Positions 14,216 to 20,805 of a DNA stretch of 20,805 nt are shown in pieces; the stretch's first letter is position 1; each line of letters starts with the position of its first letter. The stretch comes from JAEZJZ01 sp964450265 (GTDB taxonomy: Bacteria; Bacillota; UBA994; UBA5500). The translations under genes were made by a program, and so were the position numbers. The stretch spans positions 1 to 20,805 of the forward strand of contig CAYVCY010000022.1 of assembly GCA_964450265.1 (NCBI GenBank), in the 5' to 3' direction. Below the pieces are notes generated by a model that did not search any database, was not told the DNA's origin, and saw nothing but the letters and a program-made list of their open reading frames with translations.

Positions 14216-15400
14216 CTAGACGGTCTGCCCGTCCTTGATGATGGATACGAAGTTCTGTTGGTCCTGTAGCAGCTTCACGTCATCCAAAACGTTGCCTTTG
14301 ACGATCACCAGATCGGCGAATTTACCAGGAGCGATGGAGCCAACTTGGTCTGCGCGGTCGCAGACATCTGCTGCCACTGACGTGGCCGCCGCCAGCGCTT
14401 GGGCAGGAGTCATTCCGTATTCGACCAGCATCTGGAATTCCAGTGCATTCACCCCTGGGCGATTGAGAGGGGTGCCGCAGTCGGTACCGAAAGCGATGGT
14501 CACTCCAGCAGCCAAAGCACGCTTGAAGCTGGCCTTGTGGGCATCGAAGACCCGATTTGCCTTTTCTACCGCATAGGCAGGAATCCCGGCTTCTATGCCA
14601 CCTTGGACAATGTGGTAGGGGGCAACCAGGGTAGGCACCAAGGCGACGCCTCGGTCGAGCATCATCTGGATCACCTCATCGTCCAGGTAAATCCCGTGTT
14701 CGATGCTATCCAACCCAGCCAAGACGGCATTCTTGATGCCGGTGGTGCCCTGTGCGTGGGTGGCAGTCTTTCTGCCCGCTTTATGAGCTTCTTCCACGGC
14801 TGCCCGCATCTCTTCAATGGTCAGCTGAGGGGACCCTGGCTCCACTCCCGGGGTCATCACCCCGCCGGTAGCCATGATCTTGATCACCTCAGCCCCGGCG
14901 CGCAGCTGTTCTCGAGCGCCTTTGCGGGCATCGTCCGCCCCGTCCACCTGGCGACCGGACATCCAGCCGTGACCTCCAGTCATAGTCAGCATCTCTCCGG
15001 AGGTGATGATTCGCGGACCGACTATGTATCCCCGGTTGATCGCTTGCTTGACGGAAAGATCGATATAATTCCTGGTGCCCATGTTACGCACAGTGGTAAA
15101 ACCTGCGTGTAGCAGGGTGCGTGCGTTCTTGGCAGCGCGCAAAGCAAACAGCGCATCCGGCTCCCGTTGCTCGGCGGAGCTGTCAGCGTCACCGCTGCTG
15201 GTGATATGTACGTGACAATCGATCAGCCCCGGCAGAACCGTACAACCGTCGGCATCGATCACGGTCATGGAGTGTTCAGTCGGCAACTGCTCCAGCGGCA
15301 GCACTTCCTTAACCCGGTTATGTTGGACCACTACTGCTTGTCCCTGTTGTAGGCTGCCACTACCGTCAAACAGCCATCCGCCCTTGATTACTTTAGTCAT
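14216..15400 (-). CDS. Metal-dependent amidohydrolase (imidazolonepropionase/prolidase-like)
   Basis: This 394-residue enzyme has the full amidohydrolase metal set: His63 and His65 (DCHVHI), the likely carboxylated Lys174 (EVIKIMATGG), His215 (THAQG), His235 (SIEHG) and Asp307 (FGTDCGTP). The N- and C-terminal segments form the small beta-sandwich domain. The best resemblance is to the COG1228 group, which contains imidazolonepropionase and Xaa-Pro/Xaa-Lys dipeptidases; the GGHG segment near 142-145 fits the dipeptidase branch. The substrate is uncertain, and no hut genes are nearby. The ATG follows GGAGG by 8 bases. Confidence 0.88.
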   Translation of the reverse strand: MTKVIKGGWLFDGSGSLQQGQAVVVQHNRVKEVLPLEQLPTEHSMTVIDADGCTVLPGLIDCHVHITSSGDADSSAEQREPDALFALRAAKNARTLLHAGFTTVRNMGTRNYIDLSVKQAINRGYIVGPRIITSGEMLTMTGGHGWMSGRQVDGADDARKGAREQLRAGAEVIKIMATGGVMTPGVEPGSPQLTIEEMRAAVEEAHKAGRKTATHAQGTTGIKNAVLAGLDSIEHGIYLDDEVIQMMLDRGVALVPTLVAPYHIVQGGIEAGIPAYAVEKANRVFDAHKASFKRALAAGVTIAFGTDCGTPLNRPGVNALEFQMLVEYGMTPAQALAAATSVAADVCDRADQVGSIAPGKFADLVIVKGNVLDDVKLLQDQQNFVSIIKDGQTV

Positions 15401-15513
15401 TCTTTCTTCCTCCTCATATTCAGTGATCTGTTACTAGCAGCAAGTGCAGTTACTGCGGTCAATGGCCATTCTTTCTACGGAAAGATTCGCTTTAGCGGCT
15501 GTGGTTTTAGCAA

Positions 15514-16155
15514 CTATCGGCTTGTACATATATCAGTGATGCTTCGCAAGTGGCAGGTGGCATTGATAGAGTGGGTCAGCCAATGCCCCTTAGCTCGGTC
15601 GAACTCCAGCGTAGAGATGCCGGTGTTCTTCAGCGAAATCCGTAGGCCAAAGTCGACTGGGTCGATGTCCAATGCATAGGCCAGGATCGATCGCACTGGA
15701 ACTCCATGAGTGACAACACAGTAACATCCGTCCCTTGCAGGCTCGATTACCCGCTGCCACCAGTCGATCACCCGTCGATAGACATCGGCGAAGGACTCGC
15801 CGCCGGGGCGAGGGGTATGCATCGGTTCGTTCATCAAGGCCTGCCACTGCTCTGGATACTGCTGTTCGGCTTGTCGATAGGTGAGCCCTTGCCATGCACC
15901 TACATCCATCTCGCCCAAAGCAGGCTCGATCTGCAGTGGACAACCATGCAAATCTGCTATCGGCTGAGCTGTCAGCCGCGCCCGCTGCAAGTTGCTGCAA
16001 TACACGCCGTGCACTTGCTCTTGCTGAAGCCAGGCAGCTGCGTACCGTGCCTGCTGCCTGCCTAGATCGTTCAGGGGGACGTCTAGTGTACCCTGCATGA
16101 TTCCATTTGCATTGTGGTCGGTCTGGCCGTGGCGTAACAGAAAAACCCGCGGCAA
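15514..16155 (-). CDS. Histidine phosphatase superfamily protein (phosphoglycerate mutase-like)
   Basis: The 213-residue product has the phosphohistidine motif LRHGQTDHN (His9, Arg8), Arg58 (SNLQRAR), Glu82 (GEMDVGAWQGLTY) and His150 (VTHGVP). The segment PRPGGESF and overall size fit the cofactor-dependent PGM/alpha-ribazole phosphatase branch; exact substrate is unknown and no cobalamin genes are present. The frame is open to 16206, but TTG at 16155 has GGGAGG with 7-base spacing and puts the catalytic motif at the usual distance from the N-terminus. It precedes the amidohydrolase gene by 113 bases on the same strand. Confidence 0.88.
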   Translation of the reverse strand: MPRVFLLRHGQTDHNANGIMQGTLDVPLNDLGRQQARYAAAWLQQEQVHGVYCSNLQRARLTAQPIADLHGCPLQIEPALGEMDVGAWQGLTYRQAEQQYPEQWQALMNEPMHTPRPGGESFADVYRRVIDWWQRVIEPARDGCYCVVTHGVPVRSILAYALDIDPVDFGLRISLKNTGISTLEFDRAKGHWLTHSINATCHLRSITDICTSR

Positions 16156-16251
16156 TAAGCACCCTCCCTTTTCTTGAATCCCTGCCCATGATGCCAATAT
16201 TGACACTAATAGGGTTTCGTTTATTGCGATTCTGTTTATTATTCCCTTCGT

Positions 16252-16294
16252 AGAATAGAAAACCTGCCAGCTGAGAAAAGGAAACGCAGCAGGT
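16252..16294 (-). terminator. Terminator of the DUF21-CBS operon
   Basis: On the minus strand ACCTGC (16294-16289) and GCAGGT (16267-16262) pair, followed by TTTTCTATTC. The loop is long. It lies about 85 bases past the stop of the second DUF21 gene. Confidence 0.65.
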
Positions 16295-16368
16295 CTTGAT
16301 TTAGCTTGGGCAGCTGTCTCTTCCTGGTTCAGCCGTGTCCAGCCCAGAGTATGGACGCCGTATTGTAG

Positions 16369-16395
16369 AACTGCAGGGCTACGCGCCCTGCAGTT
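16369..16395. other. Perfect hairpin enclosing the DUF21 gene stop codon
   Basis: AACTGCAGGGC (16369-16379) and GCCCTGCAGTT (16385-16395) form an 11-bp stem with a 5-base loop that contains the stop codon at 16379-16381. There is no T run after it on the minus strand. It may pause transcription or protect the mRNA 3' end; the true terminator lies further downstream. Confidence 0.6.
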
Positions 16396-17650
16396 GCTCT
16401 TTCGCTTTATTGATGCGTAACTTGGTGATCCGGTGCCGGTCGGTCTCGGCTACGGTGAGGTGCAGACCGTACTGGGGGAGAGGGATCTCTTCCCCGGTGG
16501 CAGGGATACGTCCTGATTCCAGGTAAGCCAGGCCACCGATGGTATCCACTTCATCGTCCGGCAGGTCTTCACCTACCAGCTCGCTCACCTCGTCGATGGG
16601 CAACCGGGCATCGACCAGCCAAGTGCCTTCACCCAGCTCGACCACTTCGGCTTCCTCATCCCAATCGTATTCGTCTTGGATCTCACCGACGATCTCCTCC
16701 AAGAGATCCTCAATGGTCACCAGACCGGCTGTTCCGCCATATTCATCGACCACTATGGCCACATGGGTGTGCAAGCGCTTCAGTTCGCGCATTAGCTCGC
16801 CGGCGTTCTTAGTTTGGGGCACGAAGTAAGCAGGGCGCATGATCGCCCTCACGTTCAACTGTTCATGAACACGCCAATGCTGCAGTAGGTCTTTGAGGTA
16901 GAGAATGCCGATCACATTATCGATCGTATCCTCGTAGACAGGAATACGGGAAAATCCCGACTCAGCCACTGTCTGCAACACTTCTGCCAGTCCGTCGTCA
17001 GCCGCGACAGTCTCCATGTCCACCCGTGGCGTCATTACGTCCTTCACTTGCGTGTGGTTGGATTCCAGCACGCCGACAATCATGTTCCGTTCAGTCTCTA
17101 GCACTCCGCCGCCCTCTTCACTCATGTCCACCATAGTTAAGATCGAGTCTTCGTCCACGTCGCTCCGATCGACAGCCGCCATGCGACGTCCCATCAGGCG
17201 GGGGATCTGGACTAACAGCAGAGCTAGCGGCCGGCTCGCAGTGAAAAACTTCTCCAACGGTCGAGCTATCTTCAGGGACCAAGCAACGGCGTTGTTATGC
17301 GCTACTCGTTTGGGCAGTATTTCACCGAAAATGAGGATGAGCACTACCATTGACCCGGCTGCCAAGTTAGCTCCGGAAAGGCGTCCAAAGCTGACATCCT
17401 TCAACAGTACGGTTGCCAACACCGTTGACAGCACCACAGCTAAGTTAGTTCCAATCAATATAACGCTGAGCAGACATTGACGGTCTCGCAACATACGGTC
17501 GATGCCATCGGCGCCCGCCACTCGTTGATCGAGCAGTTGTCGGACTGTCAAGTTGTCCAGGCGTACCAATGCGGTTTCCGAGCCGGCAAAGAAGCCGACC
17601 AACAGGAAGCTGACCAACCAGACGATGAAGGTAAGCACCATCTCTAGCAT
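16379..17650 (-). CDS. DUF21-CBS-CorC_HlyC membrane protein (CNNM/CorB-like)
   Basis: This 423-residue protein has the DUF21 membrane domain (about residues 1-145, with FAGSETALVRL near 21 and FGEILPKRVA near 108), two CBS domains (about 203-260, starting VKDVMTPR, and 268-325, ending VTIEDLLEEIVGEI), and a C-terminal CorC_HlyC domain (about 335-420). Family members are linked to Mg2+ (or Co2+) transport, mostly efflux, with ATP bound at the CBS pair; older hemolysin annotations are unreliable. Its ATG overlaps the upstream DUF21 gene by 7 bases and has GGAGG with 7-base spacing. Confidence 0.92.
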   Translation of the reverse strand: MLEMVLTFIVWLVSFLLVGFFAGSETALVRLDNLTVRQLLDQRVAGADGIDRMLRDRQCLLSVILIGTNLAVVLSTVLATVLLKDVSFGRLSGANLAAGSMVVLILIFGEILPKRVAHNNAVAWSLKIARPLEKFFTASRPLALLLVQIPRLMGRRMAAVDRSDVDEDSILTMVDMSEEGGGVLETERNMIVGVLESNHTQVKDVMTPRVDMETVAADDGLAEVLQTVAESGFSRIPVYEDTIDNVIGILYLKDLLQHWRVHEQLNVRAIMRPAYFVPQTKNAGELMRELKRLHTHVAIVVDEYGGTAGLVTIEDLLEEIVGEIQDEYDWDEEAEVVELGEGTWLVDARLPIDEVSELVGEDLPDDEVDTIGGLAYLESGRIPATGEEIPLPQYGLHLTVAETDRHRITKLRINKAKEQLQGA

Positions 17651-18681
17651 GGGGCTACCTCCCGGGTGGCCTCCGCCACGTCGTACTCGTCTACTATCTC
17701 GCCGACAATTTCCTCCATCAAGTCCTCCAGAGTGACCAACCCGAGAGTGCGGCCGCTTTCGCTGACCACCAAACAGAGCTGGGCTCGCTTTTGTCGCATC
17801 TCTGCTAGCAATTGGTTAGCCCGACGGCTGGGTCGGCAGCGCGTGACGGGACGGATTAGGCTTTCCAACTTATTGGGCCGCTGCCGGAAAAGATGAATCA
17901 GCAGGTCTTTAGCATAGAGCAGCCCTACCACGTGATCCAGATCTCCGCGATAGACCGGCAGGCGGGAGTAGCCCGCACTGCCGAGTAAGGCGATAGCCTC
18001 GTCAACGGAAGCGTCGAGAGGCAAAGCCACAATCTGCTCCCGCGGCACCATCACTTTGCTGACCGGTGTGTCATCGCTAGCAAAAATGCCATAGATCATC
18101 TCCCGGTTCTCCTGCCGCAGGCTGCCCTCTTCTTCACCCATGTTGACAGCTGTCTTGATGCTCTCTTCCGTCACTACGGGTTCGTCCTGTTCACGCTCGG
18201 CACTGAGGCCGCCTGTAATCAGATCGACCAAAAAGGCCAAAGGTCGGAGTAGGGTATGGGCATAGTGCACCGGTTTGGCCATCAGCGTCGCAAAGCCTTC
18301 CGCGTTGGCGGAAGCGATAGCCTTCGGTGTCACTTCGCCGAAGACAAGCAATAGTACTGTGGCAATGATGGTGGCCAGTAAACTAGCTACCTGCGCGCCG
18401 TAACTTCCTCCTAACAACGCCAACAGGCCGGTGGTCACCAAGCTGGTCGCCCAGATGTTGACCATGGTATTCCCGATCAGCAAGGAGGACAACACGCGTT
18501 GACCATCGCGGAGCAGTGCTTCTATCAACTGTGACCGCCTGTTTCCTTTCTCCTGCATCTGCCGTACCCGTATGGGGCTGAGCGAGAAGAGGGCAGTCTC
18601 AGAGCCTGAAAAAAGAGCTGACAGAGCTAAGAGCACCGCGATAATCAATAATCGATACGTACTACCACCAGGGTCGTCCAA
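17644..18681 (-). CDS. DUF21-CBS membrane protein lacking the CorC_HlyC domain
   Basis: The 345-residue protein has a DUF21 domain (FSGSETALFSLS near 24, FGEVTPKA near 114) and two CBS domains (VSKVMVPRE near 207, ending VTLEDLMEEIVGEI near 325). It stops about 15 residues later, without the C-terminal domain present in its neighbour. It is a paralogue of that neighbour, and the two genes overlap by 7 bases. The frame extends to a TTG at 18699, but TTG at 18681 is better placed, 10 bases after GGAGG. A heterodimer with the neighbour is a reasonable inference. Confidence 0.9.
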   Translation of the reverse strand: MDDPGGSTYRLLIIAVLLALSALFSGSETALFSLSPIRVRQMQEKGNRRSQLIEALLRDGQRVLSSLLIGNTMVNIWATSLVTTGLLALLGGSYGAQVASLLATIIATVLLLVFGEVTPKAIASANAEGFATLMAKPVHYAHTLLRPLAFLVDLITGGLSAEREQDEPVVTEESIKTAVNMGEEEGSLRQENREMIYGIFASDDTPVSKVMVPREQIVALPLDASVDEAIALLGSAGYSRLPVYRGDLDHVVGLLYAKDLLIHLFRQRPNKLESLIRPVTRCRPSRRANQLLAEMRQKRAQLCLVVSESGRTLGLVTLEDLMEEIVGEIVDEYDVAEATREVAPC

Positions 18682-18808
18682 GTGAAATCTCCCTCCCAAA
18701 AAATCATTTGCTTTCCGCCCCCGTAGATCACAGAGCGGATTTCTCCTATTATGAAAGTAATATTCGACTCTATGCAGTTAATTCCTGCTTTCCCAGGCCG
18801 CCATGGCG

Positions 18809-19408
18809 TCAAATCAAACCGCCGAACAGAGGGACTAATAGCGGTACTAGGCCGCTCAGTACCATGCCGTTGATCAATGCGATCAGAGTGGCAGCGCCAG
18901 TGCCAAAGCGGGATATCAGCGGCAGAGTTGTATCCATAGTCGTTGCTCCGCCGGGTGCAACGGCTGCTATTGGACCGAATTTTCTGGCCAGCCAAGGGAT
19001 GCTCAGCATCGCCAACAGCTCTCGCAGCACATTGCTCAAGAAGGCGATGGCTGCTAAGGTGGTGAAGCCCAGGTTGTTTAGCAGGACCCCAGACAGGCTG
19101 TACCAGCCAAACCCGGCACCGACACTGAGTGCCTCCCAAGGGCCGAGGGACAGCATCCACCCAGCCACCAGAGCACCCAACAGGCTACCTAAAGCCCCGG
19201 TAAGCGGGACAAGCAGCACTCGCCACCCTAAGGCCAGCATCTTTCGCCATACCGTGCGGTCCGCTGCCAGTTCGAAGCCGATGCTAAATAGCAGGATCGT
19301 CAATGCCCACGGACCGACTCTAGTAAAGAGATCGGCATGTTCTGGCGAAAGCAGCCACCGCCCCAGCAACACTCCACCGCCGACAGCCAGCATAATCATC
19401 CAGGTCAT
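18809..19408 (-). CDS. LysO-type lysine exporter, C-terminal part (separate gene)
   Basis: The 199-residue membrane protein matches the C-terminal two-thirds of LysO/YbjE (DUF340, Lys_export): GAGFGWYSLSGVLLNNLG, the AFLSNVLRE segment and GGATTMDTTLP are landmarks. It has about seven hydrophobic helices. In E. coli LysO is one protein of about 299 residues that exports L-lysine; here the N-terminal part is the preceding gene. The two genes overlap as ATGA. The pair together gives about 297 residues, the expected total. Confidence 0.85.
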   Translation of the reverse strand: MTWMIMLAVGGGVLLGRWLLSPEHADLFTRVGPWALTILLFSIGFELAADRTVWRKMLALGWRVLLVPLTGALGSLLGALVAGWMLSLGPWEALSVGAGFGWYSLSGVLLNNLGFTTLAAIAFLSNVLRELLAMLSIPWLARKFGPIAAVAPGGATTMDTTLPLISRFGTGAATLIALINGMVLSGLVPLLVPLFGGLI

Positions 19409-19701
19409 ATCTGATCCATGGACTCTTCTGGAGATTGCATTGCCTCAAGCCACGGCAAGACTACTAGCAGCAGTAGAAGGCTTCCCAACACTGTCAATAC
19501 AGAGAAAAGGGAAGCAGAGATTCCTATCTCGGCTAAGCCTGACATCACCGTCTCATTGCTGCCTAGGCCAACCCCCATGGCGATCAGTAAGGTGAATAAC
19601 CCTCCAGTGCTCAGTTTCTGGAAGAAAGGCCGCCAGCGTCTAGCTCCCCGCGCCAAGCCGCAGGCGAATCCGAGACTAAGGGCAACAAAGATCGTCCACA
19701 A
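19405..19701 (-). CDS. LysO-type lysine exporter, N-terminal part (separate gene)
   Basis: This 98-residue protein has three hydrophobic helices and the block LIAMGVGLGSNETVMSGLAEIG, typical of the N-terminal third of LysO. The frame opens at a TTG at 19719, but the TTG at 19701 has GGAGG with 8-base spacing and is preferred (start MWTIFVALSLGF). The ATGA overlap with the next gene shows coupled translation, so the split is an organised two-gene form rather than a frameshift. Function in lysine export is inferred from the family. Confidence 0.82.
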   Translation of the reverse strand: MWTIFVALSLGFACGLARGARRWRPFFQKLSTGGLFTLLIAMGVGLGSNETVMSGLAEIGISASLFSVLTVLGSLLLLLVVLPWLEAMQSPEESMDQI

Positions 19702-20040
19702 ATGGTGCACCTCCCTCAAGAAACATGTCTAAACAATTACCCTCTATTATTCCACCTATGTTCGGCCGGTGACAAGTAGTTCCCAAGCCCAGTAGTTGCC
19801 TTCTGCGCTCGTAGGCGCAGGAAGAGCCCCGCTGGCTGACTCTGCTGCATTCCAGGTCGAGCATGCTATCCCGGAGACGCCCAGACCGCCGCGTCTGACC
19901 AATAACTGCTGTTCTACCCGTCCATCCGAACGGGGGCAAGTTGGTTGCCGCTCATTTTACGACGCTGGTGGCTGTTTGCCGGAGGGAGTTGGTTGTAGCA
20001 GAGTGCACAGCAATCACGTTATTTATACCGTCAGATGCTG
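19702..20040. other. Long intergenic region, hairpin-rich, no gene recognised
   Basis: No convincing open frame is present. Hairpins include CTGCGC/GCGCAG (19803-19820), AGACGC/GCGTCT (19875-19896) and CCCGT/ACGGG (19917-19934). The 7-base AGTAGTT occurs twice (near 19785 and 19792). A minus-strand TATAAA at 20026-20021 could start a leader of about 310 bases for the LysO pair. I looked for lysine riboswitch, T-box and other common aptamer cores and found none. Confidence 0.4.
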
Positions 20041-20049
20041 TGGTAGAAT
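20041..20049 (+). promoter_or_regulatory. Possible extended -10 promoter of the protease-like gene
   Basis: TGGTAGAAT is a TGn-extended -10 box about 33 bases before the ATG. No clear -35 box is seen. A second extended box, TGGTATAAT at 20072-20080, ends one base before the ATG and probably only overlaps the ribosome site. Confidence 0.35.
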
Positions 20050-20081
20050 GGGAGGGAGACTAGTGCAAAGGTGGTATAATC

Positions 20082-20786
20082 ATGTCTGACGCAGCGGTCT
20101 ATCAGCTGACCACGGTGGTATACACTCTCGGCTATGCCCTCGGTTTCTTGTTGCTGGGATGGGTGTGGATCAGGTTATTCTTCCCAGGCGGTCTCAATTT
20201 GCGCAGCTTGGGCGTGTGGCCTTCCCTAACCATAGGGGCACTTTGTGTGTTGCTCACCTATCGCATTCAGATACCGATTCAGAGCTGGATCAACGGTCAG
20301 GGGGCCAGCCTCAGTTGGTCGTTCTGGTTGACCGGTAGCCTGTTGGTGTTGACCAGCGGGCTGGTACAGGAGGTCCTCAAGACGATCGGTATCGCGCTGG
20401 TGAGAGTGCCCGCAGGTTGGGAGATCAATTGGCGTAGTCTGGGGTTAGGGGTAGGTTTGGGCTTCGGCGTTTGGGAAGCTTGGCAACTGGTTGCCTGGCC
20501 ACTGGGACTGGGACGCCTCTGGTCGCCGATCGCTGTTTTGGAACGGTTTTCTGCCATCGGCTTGCACATCGGTCTGGCGGCGCTGATTGCATATGGTTTT
20601 GCCAGTGGCCGGGTATTCCGCTTCACTGTCGTGGCTGCGGTCATTCACGCCGTCAGCAACTTCTCGGTATTGCTATATCAGCAGTGGTTGCTTGGTCTCT
20701 GGGAAACAGAAATTTACATCTTTGTGGTCGGCATCGTCACGTTGTTCTTAGCCAGGAGGTTGTGGCAGACTGTAAGAGACTACTGA
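20082..20786 (+). CDS. PrsW/YhfC-like predicted intramembrane protease
   Basis: The 234-residue protein has about seven hydrophobic helices. Conserved-looking polar residues sit in helices in the order expected for PrsW/YhfC-type membrane proteases: Glu97 and Lys100 (VQEVLK), Glu132 in GLGFGVWEAW, His162 (GLHIG), and His189 with Asn193 (VIHAVSNF). YhfC and PrsW belong to a wide group of metal- or glutamate-dependent membrane proteases. Assignment to one family is uncertain and activity is not shown. AAGGTGG lies 7 bases before the ATG. No neighbour suggests a substrate in this window, although the anti-sigma factor at 1800-2312 is the kind of protein such enzymes cleave. Confidence 0.65.
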   Translation: MSDAAVYQLTTVVYTLGYALGFLLLGWVWIRLFFPGGLNLRSLGVWPSLTIGALCVLLTYRIQIPIQSWINGQGASLSWSFWLTGSLLVLTSGLVQEVLKTIGIALVRVPAGWEINWRSLGLGVGLGFGVWEAWQLVAWPLGLGRLWSPIAVLERFSAIGLHIGLAALIAYGFASGRVFRFTVVAAVIHAVSNFSVLLYQQWLLGLWETEIYIFVVGIVTLFLARRLWQTVRDY

Positions 20787-20805
20787 AGAAGCCCAGTCTT
20801 GTCAT

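Noticed and set aside
16379..18681. Hemolysin annotation for the DUF21-CBS genes
   Set aside because: The domain set is that of CNNM/CorB/CorC-like ion transport proteins; hemolysis is a historical label without support here.
19676..19939. Minus-strand 87-residue open frame upstream of the LysO pair
   Set aside because: It runs over the LysO N-terminal start, is rich in Arg, Gly and Cys without domain features, and has no ribosome site.
19702..20040. Lysine riboswitch upstream of LysO
   Set aside because: The expected L-box elements (GAGGYGC, GATGAGTA, GCCGAAG in order) are not present on the minus strand.

Overview
This is a bacterial chromosomal window of medium-high G+C, densely coded, with most genes on the minus strand. 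A T-box leader in front of lysS, an EF_2568-type cysteine desulfurase, a DegV protein, paired DUF21-CBS proteins, strong GGAGG ribosome binding sites and frequent TTG/GTG starts all point to Bacillota, probably a clostridial lineage. This placement is an inference from gene families; there is no rRNA gene to confirm it. No prophage, IS transposase, CRISPR array, tRNA or rRNA gene was found.

Layout: (1) 57-2857, minus: a tightly coupled four-gene operon encoding an ECF sigma factor, a zinc-finger membrane anti-sigma factor, a bactofilin-like beta-solenoid membrane protein and a membrane-anchored DUF4097 beta-repeat protein. It reads as a self-contained envelope-sensing or surface-assembly unit. 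(2) 3005-4777, minus: lysS with a lysine T-box leader, its own promoter and a terminator. (3) 4829-5977, minus: a cysteine desulfurase-like enzyme whose stop codon lies inside a dispersed palindromic repeat. (4) 6150-8392: an MFS transporter (plus) and a degV gene (minus), convergent on a shared terminator hairpin. (5) 8607-9716, minus: a predicted lipoprotein with a beta-propeller-like body. (6) 9809-10687, plus: promoter, yybP-ykoY manganese riboswitch and an UPF0016/GDT1 manganese exporter. (7) 10812-12219, minus: an alpha-oxoamine synthase family enzyme. (8) 12324-14110, plus: a small four-helix membrane protein, a mosaic of short hairpin repeats, and a D-2-hydroxyacid dehydrogenase. (9) 14216-16155, minus: an amidohydrolase and a histidine phosphatase. 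(10) 16379-18681, minus: two overlapping DUF21-CBS (CNNM/CorB-like) genes. (11) 18809-19701, minus: a lysine exporter of the LysO type split into two overlapping genes, preceded by about 340 bases of unexplained, hairpin-rich DNA. (12) 20082-20786, plus: a membrane protein with PrsW/YhfC-like protease motifs.

Three themes link the genes. Metal and lysine handling recur: Mn riboswitch plus exporter, tandem CNNM-like proteins, and lysine T-box plus LysO. Cell-envelope proteins are abundant. The intergenic gaps carry at least two unrelated families of short palindromic repeats, which look like non-autonomous dispersed elements. The best candidate for an undescribed system is the sigma/anti-sigma/double beta-solenoid operon; the best candidates for undescribed DNA elements are the palindromes and the hairpin mosaic at 12836-13010.
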